A stretch of 57,850 nt of DNA. Origin: Robinsoniella peoriensis. Lineage in GTDB: Bacteria > Bacillota > Clostridia > Lachnospirales > Lachnospiraceae. A program made the translations under genes and the position numbers. Shown in pieces: positions 18,045-27,818 of the stretch (position 1 is its first letter; each line of letters starts with the position of its first letter). Below the pieces are notes generated by a model, which was not told the origin of the DNA, made no database searches, and worked only from the letters and a program-made list of their open reading frames with translations. The stretch lies in NCBI RefSeq assembly GCF_042680125.1, contig NZ_JBHTNY010000048.1; one strand, 5' to 3'.

Positions 18045-18545
18045 TTAGCTTACAATTTTTCCAAGTACACCAAAGGATATTATAGTCATAATAACACTTG
18101 CCAGGGCTATACCCAGTAATATTGCCGGAAATGCTTTTTTGAATTTAATACCCAGTAAAGAAGCTATTAATGCTCCTGTCCATGCGCCGGTTCCCGGTAA
18201 GGGAATTCCCACGAAAAGAACCAGACCCCAAAACTCGTATTTTTCTATTTTATCTTTCTTCCCAAGCGCTTTTCCTTCCAGCTTGTCCACCAGTGGCTTA
18301 AACAGCTTCGTCTGCTTCATCCAGTTAAAAATCGGTGTAATTAGAAGTAAAATAAATGGAATTGGAATGATATTACCGGCTACGCACAGCCAGATCGATC
18401 TCCACATATCCAGCTTTAACAGTGATGCTGCCAATAATCCGCCTCTCAGTTCCAGAATGGGAATCATGGAAATAATAAAAACAATTGCTTCTCTGGATAC
18501 TACACCGGACAGATTGGTGGTAAACCATTGTACTAAAGATTCCAT
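18045..18545 (-). CDS. Small multidrug-export-type membrane protein (COG2426)
   Basis: A 166-residue membrane protein of the 'putative small multi-drug export' family. The hallmark motifs are ISMIPILELRGGLLAASLL near the N-terminus and GIPLPGTGAWTGALIASLLG in the second half, two re-entrant-like Gly/Pro elements, with about four membrane segments. The export function is only a family label; transport activity is not demonstrated for most members. It starts four bases past the hisC stop and so is the last gene of that operon. Confidence 0.85.
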   Translation of the reverse strand: MESLVQWFTTNLSGVVSREAIVFIISMIPILELRGGLLAASLLKLDMWRSIWLCVAGNIIPIPFILLLITPIFNWMKQTKLFKPLVDKLEGKALGKKDKIEKYEFWGLVLFVGIPLPGTGAWTGALIASLLGIKFKKAFPAILLGIALASVIMTIISFGVLGKIVS

Positions 18546-18548
18546 ATA

Positions 18549-19610
18549 TTAGTTCTCCTTCATGTATTCTTTAAAAAATCCAATAAGAGCATCCATCTCC
18601 TCATCGGTACCGATCGTGATACGCAGGTAATTGTCGATACGCGGACGATTGAAATATCTTACGTAGATATGTTTCAGTTTCAATGCCTGGAACAAATCTC
18701 TCGCCCAGTACTTTTCATGGGTTACAAACAGGAAGTTCGCCTGGGAGTCTGCAAAATGGAATCCCAGTTCTTTCATCTCCACTTTCACCCGTTCCCTGGT
18801 GGCAATAATCTTCCCAGTGACTTCCCGGAAATATACCTCATTCTTTAACACTTCGGCTCCGATTTCCAGTGACGGACGGTTCATGGTATAAGAATTAAAG
18901 GAATATTTTACATCATTTAAATATTTAATCAGTGTTTTATTTCCCATGGCATAGCCTATGCGGATTCCAGCCATGGAACGGGATTTTGAATAGGTCTGTA
19001 CTACCAGAAGATTCTCATATTTGTCAATGAGCGAAAGTGCCGAAACACCTCCAAAATCTATATAGGCTTCATCAATGATCACAATTACATCTGCGTTCCT
19101 GCGGATAATATCTTCTATGTCTGCAAGATCCTGTAAAATACCGGTTGGGGCATTCGGATTTGGAATTACAATTCCGCCGTTTGGCTGCTCATAATCCTTT
19201 TTCTCAATCTCAAAATGTGCATTCAAAGGCTGGCATTTATACGGAATGCGAAGCAGGTCCGCCCAGACATCGTAAAAGGAATATGTAATATCGGGAAATA
19301 AAATCGGCTGCCTGGAATTAAAGAATGTCATAAATGCCATTGCCAGTACATCGTCTGATCCTACTCCCACAAATACCTGGTCTTTATCTAAATGATAATA
19401 ATCAGCAAGTGCGGAAACTAATACATCCGCAGAGGGATCCGGATACAGACGCAGTTCCTCCGGGTTTAATTCCTCCATCATCCTGGCTGCTTCCGGTGCA
19501 GGCGGATAAGGATTTTCATTGGTATTCAGTTTAATCATATCCGGCTGGTTTGGCTGTTCCCCCGGCGTATAAGGTATTACTTTTCTGATGTTCATCTCCC
19601 AAGCTTTCAT
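18549..19610 (-). CDS. hisC: Histidinol-phosphate aminotransferase
   Basis: PLP enzyme (fold type I, class I/II) that transaminates imidazole acetol phosphate to histidinol phosphate. It opens with the HisC-type KLNTNENPYPPAPEA motif, then YPDPSADVLVSALADYY, FVGVGSDDVLAMAF, PNPNAPTG and DEAYIDFGG. The PLP lysine is in VVQTYSKSRSMAGIRIGYA. It ends RIDNYLRITIGT and has 353 residues, normal length. It overlaps the upstream aminotransferase by four bases. Other his genes are not adjacent, so in this operon it could also act on related amino acids (inference). Confidence 0.93.
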   Translation of the reverse strand: MKAWEMNIRKVIPYTPGEQPNQPDMIKLNTNENPYPPAPEAARMMEELNPEELRLYPDPSADVLVSALADYYHLDKDQVFVGVGSDDVLAMAFMTFFNSRQPILFPDITYSFYDVWADLLRIPYKCQPLNAHFEIEKKDYEQPNGGIVIPNPNAPTGILQDLADIEDIIRRNADVIVIIDEAYIDFGGVSALSLIDKYENLLVVQTYSKSRSMAGIRIGYAMGNKTLIKYLNDVKYSFNSYTMNRPSLEIGAEVLKNEVYFREVTGKIIATRERVKVEMKELGFHFADSQANFLFVTHEKYWARDLFQALKLKHIYVRYFNRPRIDNYLRITIGTDEEMDALIGFFKEYMKEN

Positions 19611-20803
19611 ACGTTCCTCCCGAAAAATTCCTGTGCAAGTTTTTCAAAATAAGGCAAAGCATTGACTATGGTATCCAATGATACGCAGTATGCGATCCGC
19701 ACATATCCCGGACACGCAAAACTGCTTCCCGGCACAATCAGTATGTGGTATTTCTTAGCGGCTTCTACAAAAACCTTTTCATCTTCTACCGGTGATTTTA
19801 CAAACAGATAAAAAGCACCTTCCGGCTTAATGCAGGAAAAGCCGAATTTTTTCAAGCCATCATAAAGTGTTCGGCGGTTTTTGTCATAAAACTGCACATC
19901 AACTTTTGCATCAATACATTTTCCGATTACCCGCTGAAACAGCGAAGGTGCATTGACATATCCCAAAATACGGTTTGCTACATTAGCTGCAGCGATTACC
20001 TGTTCACTGTCTGAAACCTGATCCGGAATAACCAGATATCCAATACGTTCACCCGGAAGAGACAGGGATTTACTGAAAGAATAGCCCACAATGGTATTCT
20101 CGTAATATTTGGTGACAAACGGTACGGCAACACCGTCGTATGCCAGTTCCCTGTATGGTTCGTCTGTCACCAGATAGATTACAGTCTGCAGTTCTTCCTG
20201 TTTTCTTCTTAATATATCTGCAAGCTTAATCAGGGTATCTTCAGAATATACCACTCCGGTTGGATTATTCGGTGAATTGACAATCACTGCTTTCGTTCTT
20301 CCCGTAATCATCTCTTCAAACTTCTCCAGATTCGGCTGAAATGTATCGGTATCTGGTTCTACCGCTTTTAATATTCCATCATAATTGGAAACGTATGCAC
20401 GGTACTCTCCAAAATATGGTGCAAAGGTAAGTACTTCATCTCCCGGATTCAGAATTGTCCGGAAGATGACATTCATGCCGCCTGCAGCGCCTACGGTCAT
20501 GATGATATTTTCTTCATGAAAGGCGGTATCGAAACGGCGGTTTAAGGAATTTGCCACCGCTGTCCTGACGTCTTCAAAGCCTGCATTGCTCATATACCCG
20601 TGAACCATAACAGGATCTTCTCCTGCTATGATCTCTTCGATTGCCTGCCTGACTTCCACGGGTGCGGCAACATTGGGGTTCCCAAGGCTGAAATCGTATA
20701 CATTTTCTGCTCCATAAACTGCTGCCATCTTTCCGCCTTCTTCAAACATTGCGCGGATAACGGAACTGTTTTCTACATAAGACTTCATCTTTTCTGCTAT
20801 CAT
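19607..20803 (-). CDS. Class I/II pyridoxal-phosphate aminotransferase
   Basis: Fold type I aminotransferase resembling aspartate/aromatic aminotransferases of the AspC/PatA kind. Visible motifs are FSLGNPNVAAP, TVGAAGGMNVIFRTIL, IVNSPNNPTGVVYSE and VTDEPYRELAYDG, with the PLP lysine in GYSFSKSLSLPGERIGYL and substrate-carboxylate Arg in FACPGYVRIAYCVSL. It has 398 residues. The amino acid used is not evident. It sits in an operon with a one-base gap to the DUF2156 gene upstream and a four-base overlap with hisC downstream. Confidence 0.93.
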   Translation of the reverse strand: MIAEKMKSYVENSSVIRAMFEEGGKMAAVYGAENVYDFSLGNPNVAAPVEVRQAIEEIIAGEDPVMVHGYMSNAGFEDVRTAVANSLNRRFDTAFHEENIIMTVGAAGGMNVIFRTILNPGDEVLTFAPYFGEYRAYVSNYDGILKAVEPDTDTFQPNLEKFEEMITGRTKAVIVNSPNNPTGVVYSEDTLIKLADILRRKQEELQTVIYLVTDEPYRELAYDGVAVPFVTKYYENTIVGYSFSKSLSLPGERIGYLVIPDQVSDSEQVIAAANVANRILGYVNAPSLFQRVIGKCIDAKVDVQFYDKNRRTLYDGLKKFGFSCIKPEGAFYLFVKSPVEDEKVFVEAAKKYHILIVPGSSFACPGYVRIAYCVSLDTIVNALPYFEKLAQEFFGRNV

Positions 20804-20804
20804 G

Positions 20805-21704
20805 TTATGCCTTCTTTCTTCTCACCAATCCCTTTTCAACAAGAAATACGGGATGATAGGATAACTTCGCCCGACGCAGCCCTTCTTCGCCAACATCGTC
20901 TTCCCTGTTTACATATTTAAAATCCATAGCCTCATGCTGTACAAACTGCTGGTTGATCATGGGATAAGCACCTTCAATATCGGCATAAGCTTTTTCGATA
21001 TGAACCACAATGGTATCGTCGCAGATTGGCTCACCAAGGCAAAATGCCACTACTTCTCCATGTACCCTCAGAAGTCCGCCTCTCAATTCCAGCTCTTCGA
21101 ATAGCCGCAGGGAATTCAGCGTTACACAGATTTCCGCATGTTTCTCCGGATCAGCTTCACAGCCGTTTAAATTTCTCCACTTAATTGCCATCTGGAAACA
21201 GTCCTCCAGATTATCCTTTGTAATGCTTTCATAAACCCAGTCCGGATAGAGACGCTTGAATTTATTTACATGGTTTTTCTTTCCATGATATTTCTTGCCG
21301 GAGAGATTCGCCAGCTTCTCGGATTCATATACATAATCCGCTTCGTCCCGGTTGTATTCTATTTCAAATTCGCCCGGGTATAGCGATTCTAAAACTTCAA
21401 ATTGTTCCGGGGTTACCAGATGCATATGGAAATTTCTTCCCAAATCCGCACTGTGCGCCATAATACTGTCTATCGCTTCTTTTACATTTTCCGGTTCTCC
21501 TACCGGAAAACAGTATGTGGGGTCGTGTTCCATGCTCTTAAAGACCAGTGTATCACAGACGATGGCATATTCCACCGGATAATGCCTGGACCATAAGTAA
21601 ACATTCGCAAAAGTAAGTTCACAGCTTCTTGTCTTTTTCCTTCTGAGATATTTGTTGATCTCATCTCTGTTTTCTAACGTCGGCTGTTTAAATTCTATTT
21701 CCAT
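20805..21704 (-). CDS. DUF2156 (phosphatidylglycerol lysyltransferase-like) protein
   Basis: A 299-residue soluble protein of the DUF2156 family, two GNAT-like folds related to the catalytic domain of MprF and FemX-type aminoacyl transferases. Motifs are SCELTFANVYLWSRHYPVEYA near the N-terminus, the basic stretch GKKYHGKKNHVNKFKRLYPDW, and the C-terminal QQFVQHEAMDFKYVNREDDVG. It has no membrane segment, unlike full MprF. Transfer of an amino acid from a tRNA to a lipid or peptide is a family-based guess. It lies between an ABC exporter and an aminotransferase gene with gaps of 14 bases and one base. Confidence 0.85.
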   Translation of the reverse strand: MEIEFKQPTLENRDEINKYLRRKKTRSCELTFANVYLWSRHYPVEYAIVCDTLVFKSMEHDPTYCFPVGEPENVKEAIDSIMAHSADLGRNFHMHLVTPEQFEVLESLYPGEFEIEYNRDEADYVYESEKLANLSGKKYHGKKNHVNKFKRLYPDWVYESITKDNLEDCFQMAIKWRNLNGCEADPEKHAEICVTLNSLRLFEELELRGGLLRVHGEVVAFCLGEPICDDTIVVHIEKAYADIEGAYPMINQQFVQHEAMDFKYVNREDDVGEEGLRRAKLSYHPVFLVEKGLVRRKKA

Positions 21705-21718
21705 AAAATCCTCTTTTC

Positions 21719-23443
21719 TTATTTGTTATAGAGCTTGGCATATACACCATTTTTTGCCAGAAGCTCCCTGTGAGTACCTTCTTCCTCGATTCCTTTTTCT
21801 GTCAGAACCAGGATTTTCTCTGCATTTTGAATCGTTGAAAGCCTGTGGGCAATCACAAAAGTCGTTCTGTCTTTTGCAAGTTCTTCCAATGAGTCCTGAA
21901 CGATCTTTTCGCTTTCATTGTCAAGCGCTGAAGTAGCCTCATCAAAGATTAGTATGGGCGGGTTCTTCAAAAATACTCGTGCTATTGATAATCTTTGTTT
22001 TTGTCCTCCGGAAAGTTTGACACCACGCTGACCGATGTCTGTTTCGTAACCATCCTGCAAAGACATGATAAATTCATGGGCATTTGCTCTGATTGCTGCC
22101 TTTATTACTTCTTCATCTGTTGCAGACGGTTTGCCGTAACGGATATTTTCCATTACATTTTCTGCAAATAAATAAACATCCTGCTGCACAATTCCGATAT
22201 GATTTCTCAGATCCTGAAGCTTAATATTGCGGATATCAGTTCCGTCTAACAAAATTCTTCCTTCCGCAACATCATAAAATCTCGGTATCAGGCTGCATAG
22301 GGTGGTCTTTCCTCCTCCGGAACTTCCCACCAGGGCAATATAAGACCCCGCCGGAATGTCCAGGTTAATGTCATGCAGTACCTTATCCTGGTTCTCTTCG
22401 TACTGAAAAGAAACTTCTTCAAATCGGATATTTCCCTTTACATTCTTTAATTCCACAGCATTCGGTGCATCTGCAATATCCGGATCTACGTCCAGAATTT
22501 CCAGGAAACGTTCATATCCCGTATAACCGTTCTGGAACTGTTCCGTAAAATTCACCAGTTTCTTCACCGGTTCGGTGAAATTATTTATATAGAGCAAAAA
22601 TGTGATTAAGTCCGTTACCGCTATTTTCTGTCCGGTTATCAAAATGGCTCCCGCAACCAGCACCACAATTGTTACCATGGTAGTCAACGCACCAAGACCG
22701 GAATGATATCCGCCCATATAACGGTAGCTGGTTTTTTTACTCTCTACAAAACGGCTGTTGCCTTTTTTGAATTTGCCCATTTCCACATCTTCATTGGCAA
22801 AAGATTTAACCACCCGGATACCATTCAGACTGTCTTCAATCTGGCTGTTAATATCTGCAATTTTCGCTCTGTTTTCTTTAAATGCCCGCTTCATTTTGAA
22901 GTTAAAGTAAAAGGCGTAGGCTGCCATTACCGGAACAAACGCAAAGGTGATTACCGTCAGTGTCACATTAATATTCACCAGAATAATAATGGAACCTATA
23001 ATCTTAATTGCAGAGATTACAAGATCCTCCGGTCCATGATGGAGCAGCTCACTGATATCAAATAAATCGCTGGTTACGCGCGACAAAAGCTGACCTACCT
23101 TCTGATTGTCATAGAAGGTAAAGGACAGCTTCTGGTAATGAGCAAATATCTCGTTTCGCATATCATGTTCCATACTGGCTCCCATTACATGTCCATAGTA
23201 TGCGATATAATAATTACAGAAAAATTCTAGGGCTACCATCCCTAACATCAGGATTCCCAGCTTCAGTATCATATGAAGCGGCTCATTTCCCGGAAGATAT
23301 ACCACTACATTCGTAATGTATCGTACAATCAGAGGGATCGCCAGCGTAACGCCGGCGCCCAGGATTGCAAACAACATATCGGACCAGAACAGTCCTTTAT
23401 ATGGTTTATAATACTTCAATAACTTTTTTAATTTGTGATCCAT
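21719..23443 (-). CDS. ABC exporter, fused permease and ATPase
   Basis: Half-size type IV ABC exporter of 574 residues. The N-terminal six-helix domain (about residues 15-310) has the typical VGQLLSRVTSDLFDISELLHH elbow. The ATPase domain has Walker A VGSSGGGKTTL, Q-loop GIVQQDVYLFAENVMENIRYG, signature LSGGQKQRLSIARV, Walker B PILIFDEATSALD and the H-loop VIAHRLS. It probably works as a homodimer, since there is no partner gene. Substrate unknown (lipid, drug or peptide). It starts directly after the glmM stop codon, so it is translationally linked to it. Confidence 0.95.
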   Translation of the reverse strand: MDHKLKKLLKYYKPYKGLFWSDMLFAILGAGVTLAIPLIVRYITNVVVYLPGNEPLHMILKLGILMLGMVALEFFCNYYIAYYGHVMGASMEHDMRNEIFAHYQKLSFTFYDNQKVGQLLSRVTSDLFDISELLHHGPEDLVISAIKIIGSIIILVNINVTLTVITFAFVPVMAAYAFYFNFKMKRAFKENRAKIADINSQIEDSLNGIRVVKSFANEDVEMGKFKKGNSRFVESKKTSYRYMGGYHSGLGALTTMVTIVVLVAGAILITGQKIAVTDLITFLLYINNFTEPVKKLVNFTEQFQNGYTGYERFLEILDVDPDIADAPNAVELKNVKGNIRFEEVSFQYEENQDKVLHDINLDIPAGSYIALVGSSGGGKTTLCSLIPRFYDVAEGRILLDGTDIRNIKLQDLRNHIGIVQQDVYLFAENVMENIRYGKPSATDEEVIKAAIRANAHEFIMSLQDGYETDIGQRGVKLSGGQKQRLSIARVFLKNPPILIFDEATSALDNESEKIVQDSLEELAKDRTTFVIAHRLSTIQNAEKILVLTEKGIEEEGTHRELLAKNGVYAKLYNK

Positions 23444-24790
23444 TTATCCTACTATTAAGCCCTGCTGATTCATCACGTCGATCACCTGATTTACATATTT
23501 CTCACATAAATCATCATCTGCCGCTTCTACCATAACACGGATTACCGGTTCTGTTCCGCTTTCACGCACCAGAATTCTTCCGTCATCACCAAGTGCTTCT
23601 GATACCGCATCTACTGCCGCAATAACCGCAGGATTCTCCCTCGCTTCCTTCTTATCTGCTACTCTGACGTTCTTAAGGAGCTGTGGGTAAATCCGGACTT
23701 CTCCCGCAAGAGTTCCCAGGCTTACCTTTTTCTCTGTTACCACTTCCATGATCATAAGCGCTGTCAGAATGCCGTCACCAGTTGTGGCATGTTTACTGAA
23801 AATAATATGTCCGGACTGTTCTCCGCCCAGGCAATGGCCATTATTAACCATATTTTCATAAACATATTTATCTCCTACTGCTGTTTTTTCATACCGGATG
23901 CCAATCTTGTCACATGCCTTGTAAAGGCCTAAGTTTGACATAATGGTCGTAACAATAGTGTCATTATTCAATTTGCCTTCTTCTTTTAAATATTTTCCAC
24001 AGACATAGAGGATTAAATCTCCGTCTATAACATTTCCCTTTTCATCAATTGCAATACAGCGGTCTGCATCACCATCAAAGGCAAAACCGATATCCAGTTT
24101 ATTGTCTTTTACATAGTCCTGCAAAATATTGATATGGGTAGATCCGCAGTTTGTGTTAATGTTTGTTCCATCCGGTTCATTATTGATGACATAGGTTTTG
24201 GCGCCCAGTGCATCAAATACGCTCTTTGCAATTGCGGAGGAACTTCCGTTAGAACAATCCAGCCCAACCTTGAAGTTCTTAAAGGAGCGGGTAGCCAGTG
24301 ATATCAGATAGCCGATATAACGGTTTCTGCCAGCTACAAAGTCTACGGTACGCCCGATATTTTCTTTTACAGCCAACGGCAGCTCTTCTAACTTGCCATC
24401 GATATATTCTTCGATCTGATTTTCGACCTCTGCTTCCATCTTCTGGCCCAGACCATTGATGATCTTGATACCATTGTCATAAAATGGATTATGGCTTGCT
24501 GAAATCATAATGCCGCAGTCAAATCCTTCTGTACGGACTACATAAGAAACGCTGGGTGTGGTGGTTACATGGAGTAAGTATGCATCTGCACCGGAAGCAG
24601 TCAGACCTGCCACCAGGGAATACTCGAACATGTAACTGCTTCTTCTCGTATCCTTGCCGATTACAATCTTTGCTTTGTGGTCTCTTCCGTAGTACCATCC
24701 CAGAAAACGGCCTACTTTAAATGCATGCTCTACTGTTAAATCAATGTTTGCTTCTCCTCTGAATCCGTCTGTTCCAAAATATTTTCCCAT
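23444..24790 (-). CDS. glmM: Phosphoglucosamine mutase
   Basis: Interconverts glucosamine-6-phosphate and glucosamine-1-phosphate for UDP-GlcNAc and peptidoglycan synthesis. It opens MGKYFGTDGFRGEANIDL, has the phosphoserine loop MISASHNPFYDNGIKI, the metal loop FAFDGDADRCIAID, the sugar-specificity loop LGGEQSGHIIF and the phosphate-binding loop VRESGTEPVIRVMVE. It has 448 residues, standard length. It lies 48 bases downstream of prfA on the same strand. Confidence 0.97.
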   Translation of the reverse strand: MGKYFGTDGFRGEANIDLTVEHAFKVGRFLGWYYGRDHKAKIVIGKDTRRSSYMFEYSLVAGLTASGADAYLLHVTTTPSVSYVVRTEGFDCGIMISASHNPFYDNGIKIINGLGQKMEAEVENQIEEYIDGKLEELPLAVKENIGRTVDFVAGRNRYIGYLISLATRSFKNFKVGLDCSNGSSSAIAKSVFDALGAKTYVINNEPDGTNINTNCGSTHINILQDYVKDNKLDIGFAFDGDADRCIAIDEKGNVIDGDLILYVCGKYLKEEGKLNNDTIVTTIMSNLGLYKACDKIGIRYEKTAVGDKYVYENMVNNGHCLGGEQSGHIIFSKHATTGDGILTALMIMEVVTEKKVSLGTLAGEVRIYPQLLKNVRVADKKEARENPAVIAAVDAVSEALGDDGRILVRESGTEPVIRVMVEAADDDLCEKYVNQVIDVMNQQGLIVG

Positions 24791-24838
24791 ACTTTAATCC
24801 TCCTCATTATCAGGGTTAACTTCGTTAATTCACACTGC

Positions 24839-25912
24839 TTACTGATCCTGCAGATTGGCAAGCTTCGCTGCCTGGTCTGCTGCTATCAGACTGTCTATTA
24901 CCTCAGAGATATCTCCATTCATGACTCCATCCAGTCTGTGTAACGTCAATTTGATACGGTGGTCTGTAACACGCCCCTGAGGGAAGTTATAGGTTCTGAT
25001 CTTCTCAGAACGGTCACCGGTACCAACCTGGCTTCTTCTGGCTTCTGCTTCCGCATCATGCTGTTTTTCCAATTCCATTTCGTAAAGTCTGGAACGTAGT
25101 ACTTTCAATGCTTTATCTTTATTTTTAAGCTGTGATTTCTCATCCTGGCATGAAATTACAATACCGGTAGGTATATGGGTCAGGCGCACTGCAGAGTCAG
25201 TTGTATTGACACACTGTCCTCCGTTACCCGACGCACGGAAAACATCAAATTTACAATCATTCATATCCAGATGGAAATCAATTTCTTCCGCCTCCGGCAT
25301 AATTGCTACTGTAATTGTAGAAGTATGGATACGACCTCCGGATTCTGTTTCCGGAACACGCTGTACGCGGTGAACACCGCTTTCGTATTTTAATTTGGAA
25401 TAAGCACCCTGTCCATTGATCATAAATGTTACTTCTTTAAAACCGCCGATTCCATTTTCGTTAAAGCTCATCATATCTGTTTTCCAACGCTGGGACTCCG
25501 CAAATTTCACATACATACGATAGATCTCAGCTGCAAACAGGGCTGCTTCATCACCGCCTGCACCTGCACGAATTTCAACAATAACGTTCTTGTCATCATT
25601 AGGGTCTTTGGGCAGTAATAAAATCTTTAATTTATGCTCTAATTCTTCTATACGCGCTTTAGCGTCATTTAATTCCTCTTTTAACATTTCCCGCATTTCT
25701 TCGTCAGACTCTTCATCTAACATGGTGAGACTGTCCTCTACGGTCTGCTTACTGTCTTTGTACTCCTTATAAGCATCTACGATCGGCTGTAAATCACTTT
25801 GCTCTTTCATTAACTTTTGAAAACGAGCCTGGTCATTTACCACAGAAGGCTCATTTAATTCGCCCATAATCTCTTCAAAGCGGATTAATAAATCCTCCAA
25901 TTTATCAAACAT
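24839..25912 (-). CDS. prfA: Peptide chain release factor 1
   Basis: RF1 terminates translation at UAA and UAG. The stop-codon recognition region reads RVPETESGGRIHTSTITVA, where P-x-T marks RF1 rather than the SPF of RF2. The peptidyl hydrolysis motif GGQ lies in SGNGGQCVNTTDSAVRLTH. It has 357 residues, the usual length. It is preceded 11 bases upstream by prmC, whose product methylates the GGQ glutamine, a classic pairing. Confidence 0.97.
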   Translation of the reverse strand: MFDKLEDLLIRFEEIMGELNEPSVVNDQARFQKLMKEQSDLQPIVDAYKEYKDSKQTVEDSLTMLDEESDEEMREMLKEELNDAKARIEELEHKLKILLLPKDPNDDKNVIVEIRAGAGGDEAALFAAEIYRMYVKFAESQRWKTDMMSFNENGIGGFKEVTFMINGQGAYSKLKYESGVHRVQRVPETESGGRIHTSTITVAIMPEAEEIDFHLDMNDCKFDVFRASGNGGQCVNTTDSAVRLTHIPTGIVISCQDEKSQLKNKDKALKVLRSRLYEMELEKQHDAEAEARRSQVGTGDRSEKIRTYNFPQGRVTDHRIKLTLHRLDGVMNGDISEVIDSLIAADQAAKLANLQDQ

Positions 25913-25923
25913 GTTGTTTCCTC

Positions 25924-26754
25924 CTAATTCATTCTTCCTAAAACTACCCGGTCAAGTCCGGCAAGATCCTTTACAACTCTGACATCTGTATAATCTGCGC
26001 TTCGCATCATGGATGTCACCATCGCCGCCTGATCATAACCGATCTCAAAGAGCAGCCAACCGCCCGGATTTAAAAATGATCTGCTTTTTGTTACAATTTT
26101 CCGATAAAAATACAGACCGTCCTCTTTTCCGTCCAGCGCTGCCATGGGTTCAAACAGACGTACTTCTGCCATCAGTTTCGTGATTTCAGAAGTTGCAATA
26201 TAAGGCGGGTTGGAAACGATAACATCGAATTTTCCTTCCACCTGACTGAACAGATCGCTTTTTCTGAAATCGATGCAGACTCCATGCCGCCTGGCATTTT
26301 CCCCTGCTACTTCCAAAGCATCCTGGGAAATATCAACCGCCATGCCTTTTTCTGCGCCCGACATCTTCATCAGACTGATAATAATACAGCCGGAGCCGGT
26401 ACAGACATCCAGTACCTTCATCCCCGGCCTCAAAACTTTTAACGCTTCCTCTACCAGAATCTCAGTATCCTGTCTGGGAATCAGTACTTTATTATTTACC
26501 AAAAAAGACAATCCCATGAATTCCTGTTCCCCGGTAAGGTGCTGCAGCGGCACACGCTTACCCCGGGCTACCAGCATTGTCTGATAGCGGGCGTACTGTA
26601 CCGGCAGTATTTCCTCATCACGGTTAAGCAGAAAATAGGTCTTGTCAATATTGCAGACGTTCTCCAATATATACCAGGCATCAAGAGCCGGATTGTCAAC
26701 GCCCCGTTCCCTCAGATACGCTTCCCCTTTTTTAACTACTTCCTGCAGTGTCAT
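25924..26754 (-). CDS. prmC: Release factor glutamine methyltransferase
   Basis: N5-glutamine methyltransferase for the GGQ motif of release factors. The N-terminal helical domain (residues 1-85) includes LQHLTGEQEFMGLSFLVNN and LIPRQDTEILVE. The SAM-binding motif is VLDVCTGSGCIIISLM, and the catalytic NPPY motif is in DVIVSNPPYIATSEI. It has 276 residues. It overlaps the DUF1385 gene by four bases and precedes prfA. Confidence 0.96.
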   Translation of the reverse strand: MTLQEVVKKGEAYLRERGVDNPALDAWYILENVCNIDKTYFLLNRDEEILPVQYARYQTMLVARGKRVPLQHLTGEQEFMGLSFLVNNKVLIPRQDTEILVEEALKVLRPGMKVLDVCTGSGCIIISLMKMSGAEKGMAVDISQDALEVAGENARRHGVCIDFRKSDLFSQVEGKFDVIVSNPPYIATSEITKLMAEVRLFEPMAALDGKEDGLYFYRKIVTKSRSFLNPGGWLLFEIGYDQAAMVTSMMRSADYTDVRVVKDLAGLDRVVLGRMN

Positions 26755-27776
26755 GATATTGCTTCCTTGGTATAGGCTCCTGTCATTGTCTGACCAGGTT
26801 GATTGTCTTCTTTATCTTCTATATCTTCTTTTTCTTCTTCAAAAGACATTCCAAAATTCTCTGCCAGATATGCCTTCCAGTCAAATACTGCTTCTACTGA
26901 AGCAATCGCAACTTCTGCCATCTTGGCATCCGGTTCTCTTGTGGTCAGATTCTGCAGCAGCATTCCCGGTTTACTGAGCATGGTTACGAAACCATTATCG
27001 CTTCTCCCCGCCAGTCTGATGAATTCATAAGAAACACCGGCAATTACCGGTACCAGAAGAATCCGGACTACTACTCTCAGAATCGGAGAATCTACTCTTA
27101 TAAATATGAAGAAGATCACACTTATGACCATAACGATCAGCAGAAAACTGGTGCCACAGCGTTTGTGCTGCTTGGAACTTTTCAAAACATTCTCTACGTT
27201 TAATTCCAGCCCGTGTTCGATACAATTGATGCATTTATGCTCTGCACCATGGTACATGAATACACGCTGGATATCTTTCATTCTGGAAATCAGAAGAATA
27301 TATCCCAAAAATAGTAAAATACGGACAACGCCCTCTGCAATCGCAATCAGCGTCATGGAATCCGTAAACTTATGAAAAAACAGGGAGATAAAATAAGGAA
27401 GAACCATAAACAGCCCAACTGCCAATATAATCGACAGCGTAACCGTAATTCCCATAAGCAGAGAATCTCCCTTTCCCTTTGTCGCCTTCTCAAGAGCCTT
27501 ATCAAACTTCGTAGGCTCCGCTTCCTCATCTTCTTCAAAAAAGCTGGCCGAATATGTCAATGTCTTCATACCAAGCACCATAGAATCTACAAAATTAAAA
27601 ACTCCACGGACGATCGGCAGAGACAATATTTTCTTGTTTTTGATAATACTCTTATAGTCTTCTACTTTAACTACAATTTCGTCATTTGGCTTTCTGACAG
27701 CAACTGCATACCGGTCGGCGTTTTTCATCATAACGCCTTCCATAACCGCCTGTCCGCCGATATTTGATGATTTCAT
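26751..27776 (-). CDS. DUF1385 membrane protein (YqhQ-like)
   Basis: A 341-residue membrane protein with the conserved DUF1385 start NIGGQAVMEGVMMKNADRYA and the motifs FMYHGAEHKCINCIEHG and KRCGTSFLLIVMVISVIFF. About four membrane segments are visible between residues 105 and 260. The function is unknown. It consistently neighbours rpmE, prmC and prfA in clostridia, suggesting conserved co-expression rather than shared function. The start has AAGGGGG upstream. Confidence 0.9.
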   Translation of the reverse strand: MKSSNIGGQAVMEGVMMKNADRYAVAVRKPNDEIVVKVEDYKSIIKNKKILSLPIVRGVFNFVDSMVLGMKTLTYSASFFEEDEEAEPTKFDKALEKATKGKGDSLLMGITVTLSIILAVGLFMVLPYFISLFFHKFTDSMTLIAIAEGVVRILLFLGYILLISRMKDIQRVFMYHGAEHKCINCIEHGLELNVENVLKSSKQHKRCGTSFLLIVMVISVIFFIFIRVDSPILRVVVRILLVPVIAGVSYEFIRLAGRSDNGFVTMLSKPGMLLQNLTTREPDAKMAEVAIASVEAVFDWKAYLAENFGMSFEEEKEDIEDKEDNQPGQTMTGAYTKEAIS

Positions 27777-27818
27777 ATTAACCCCCTTGGATATCGCAAG
27801 CTTACTTGTGATAACTCT

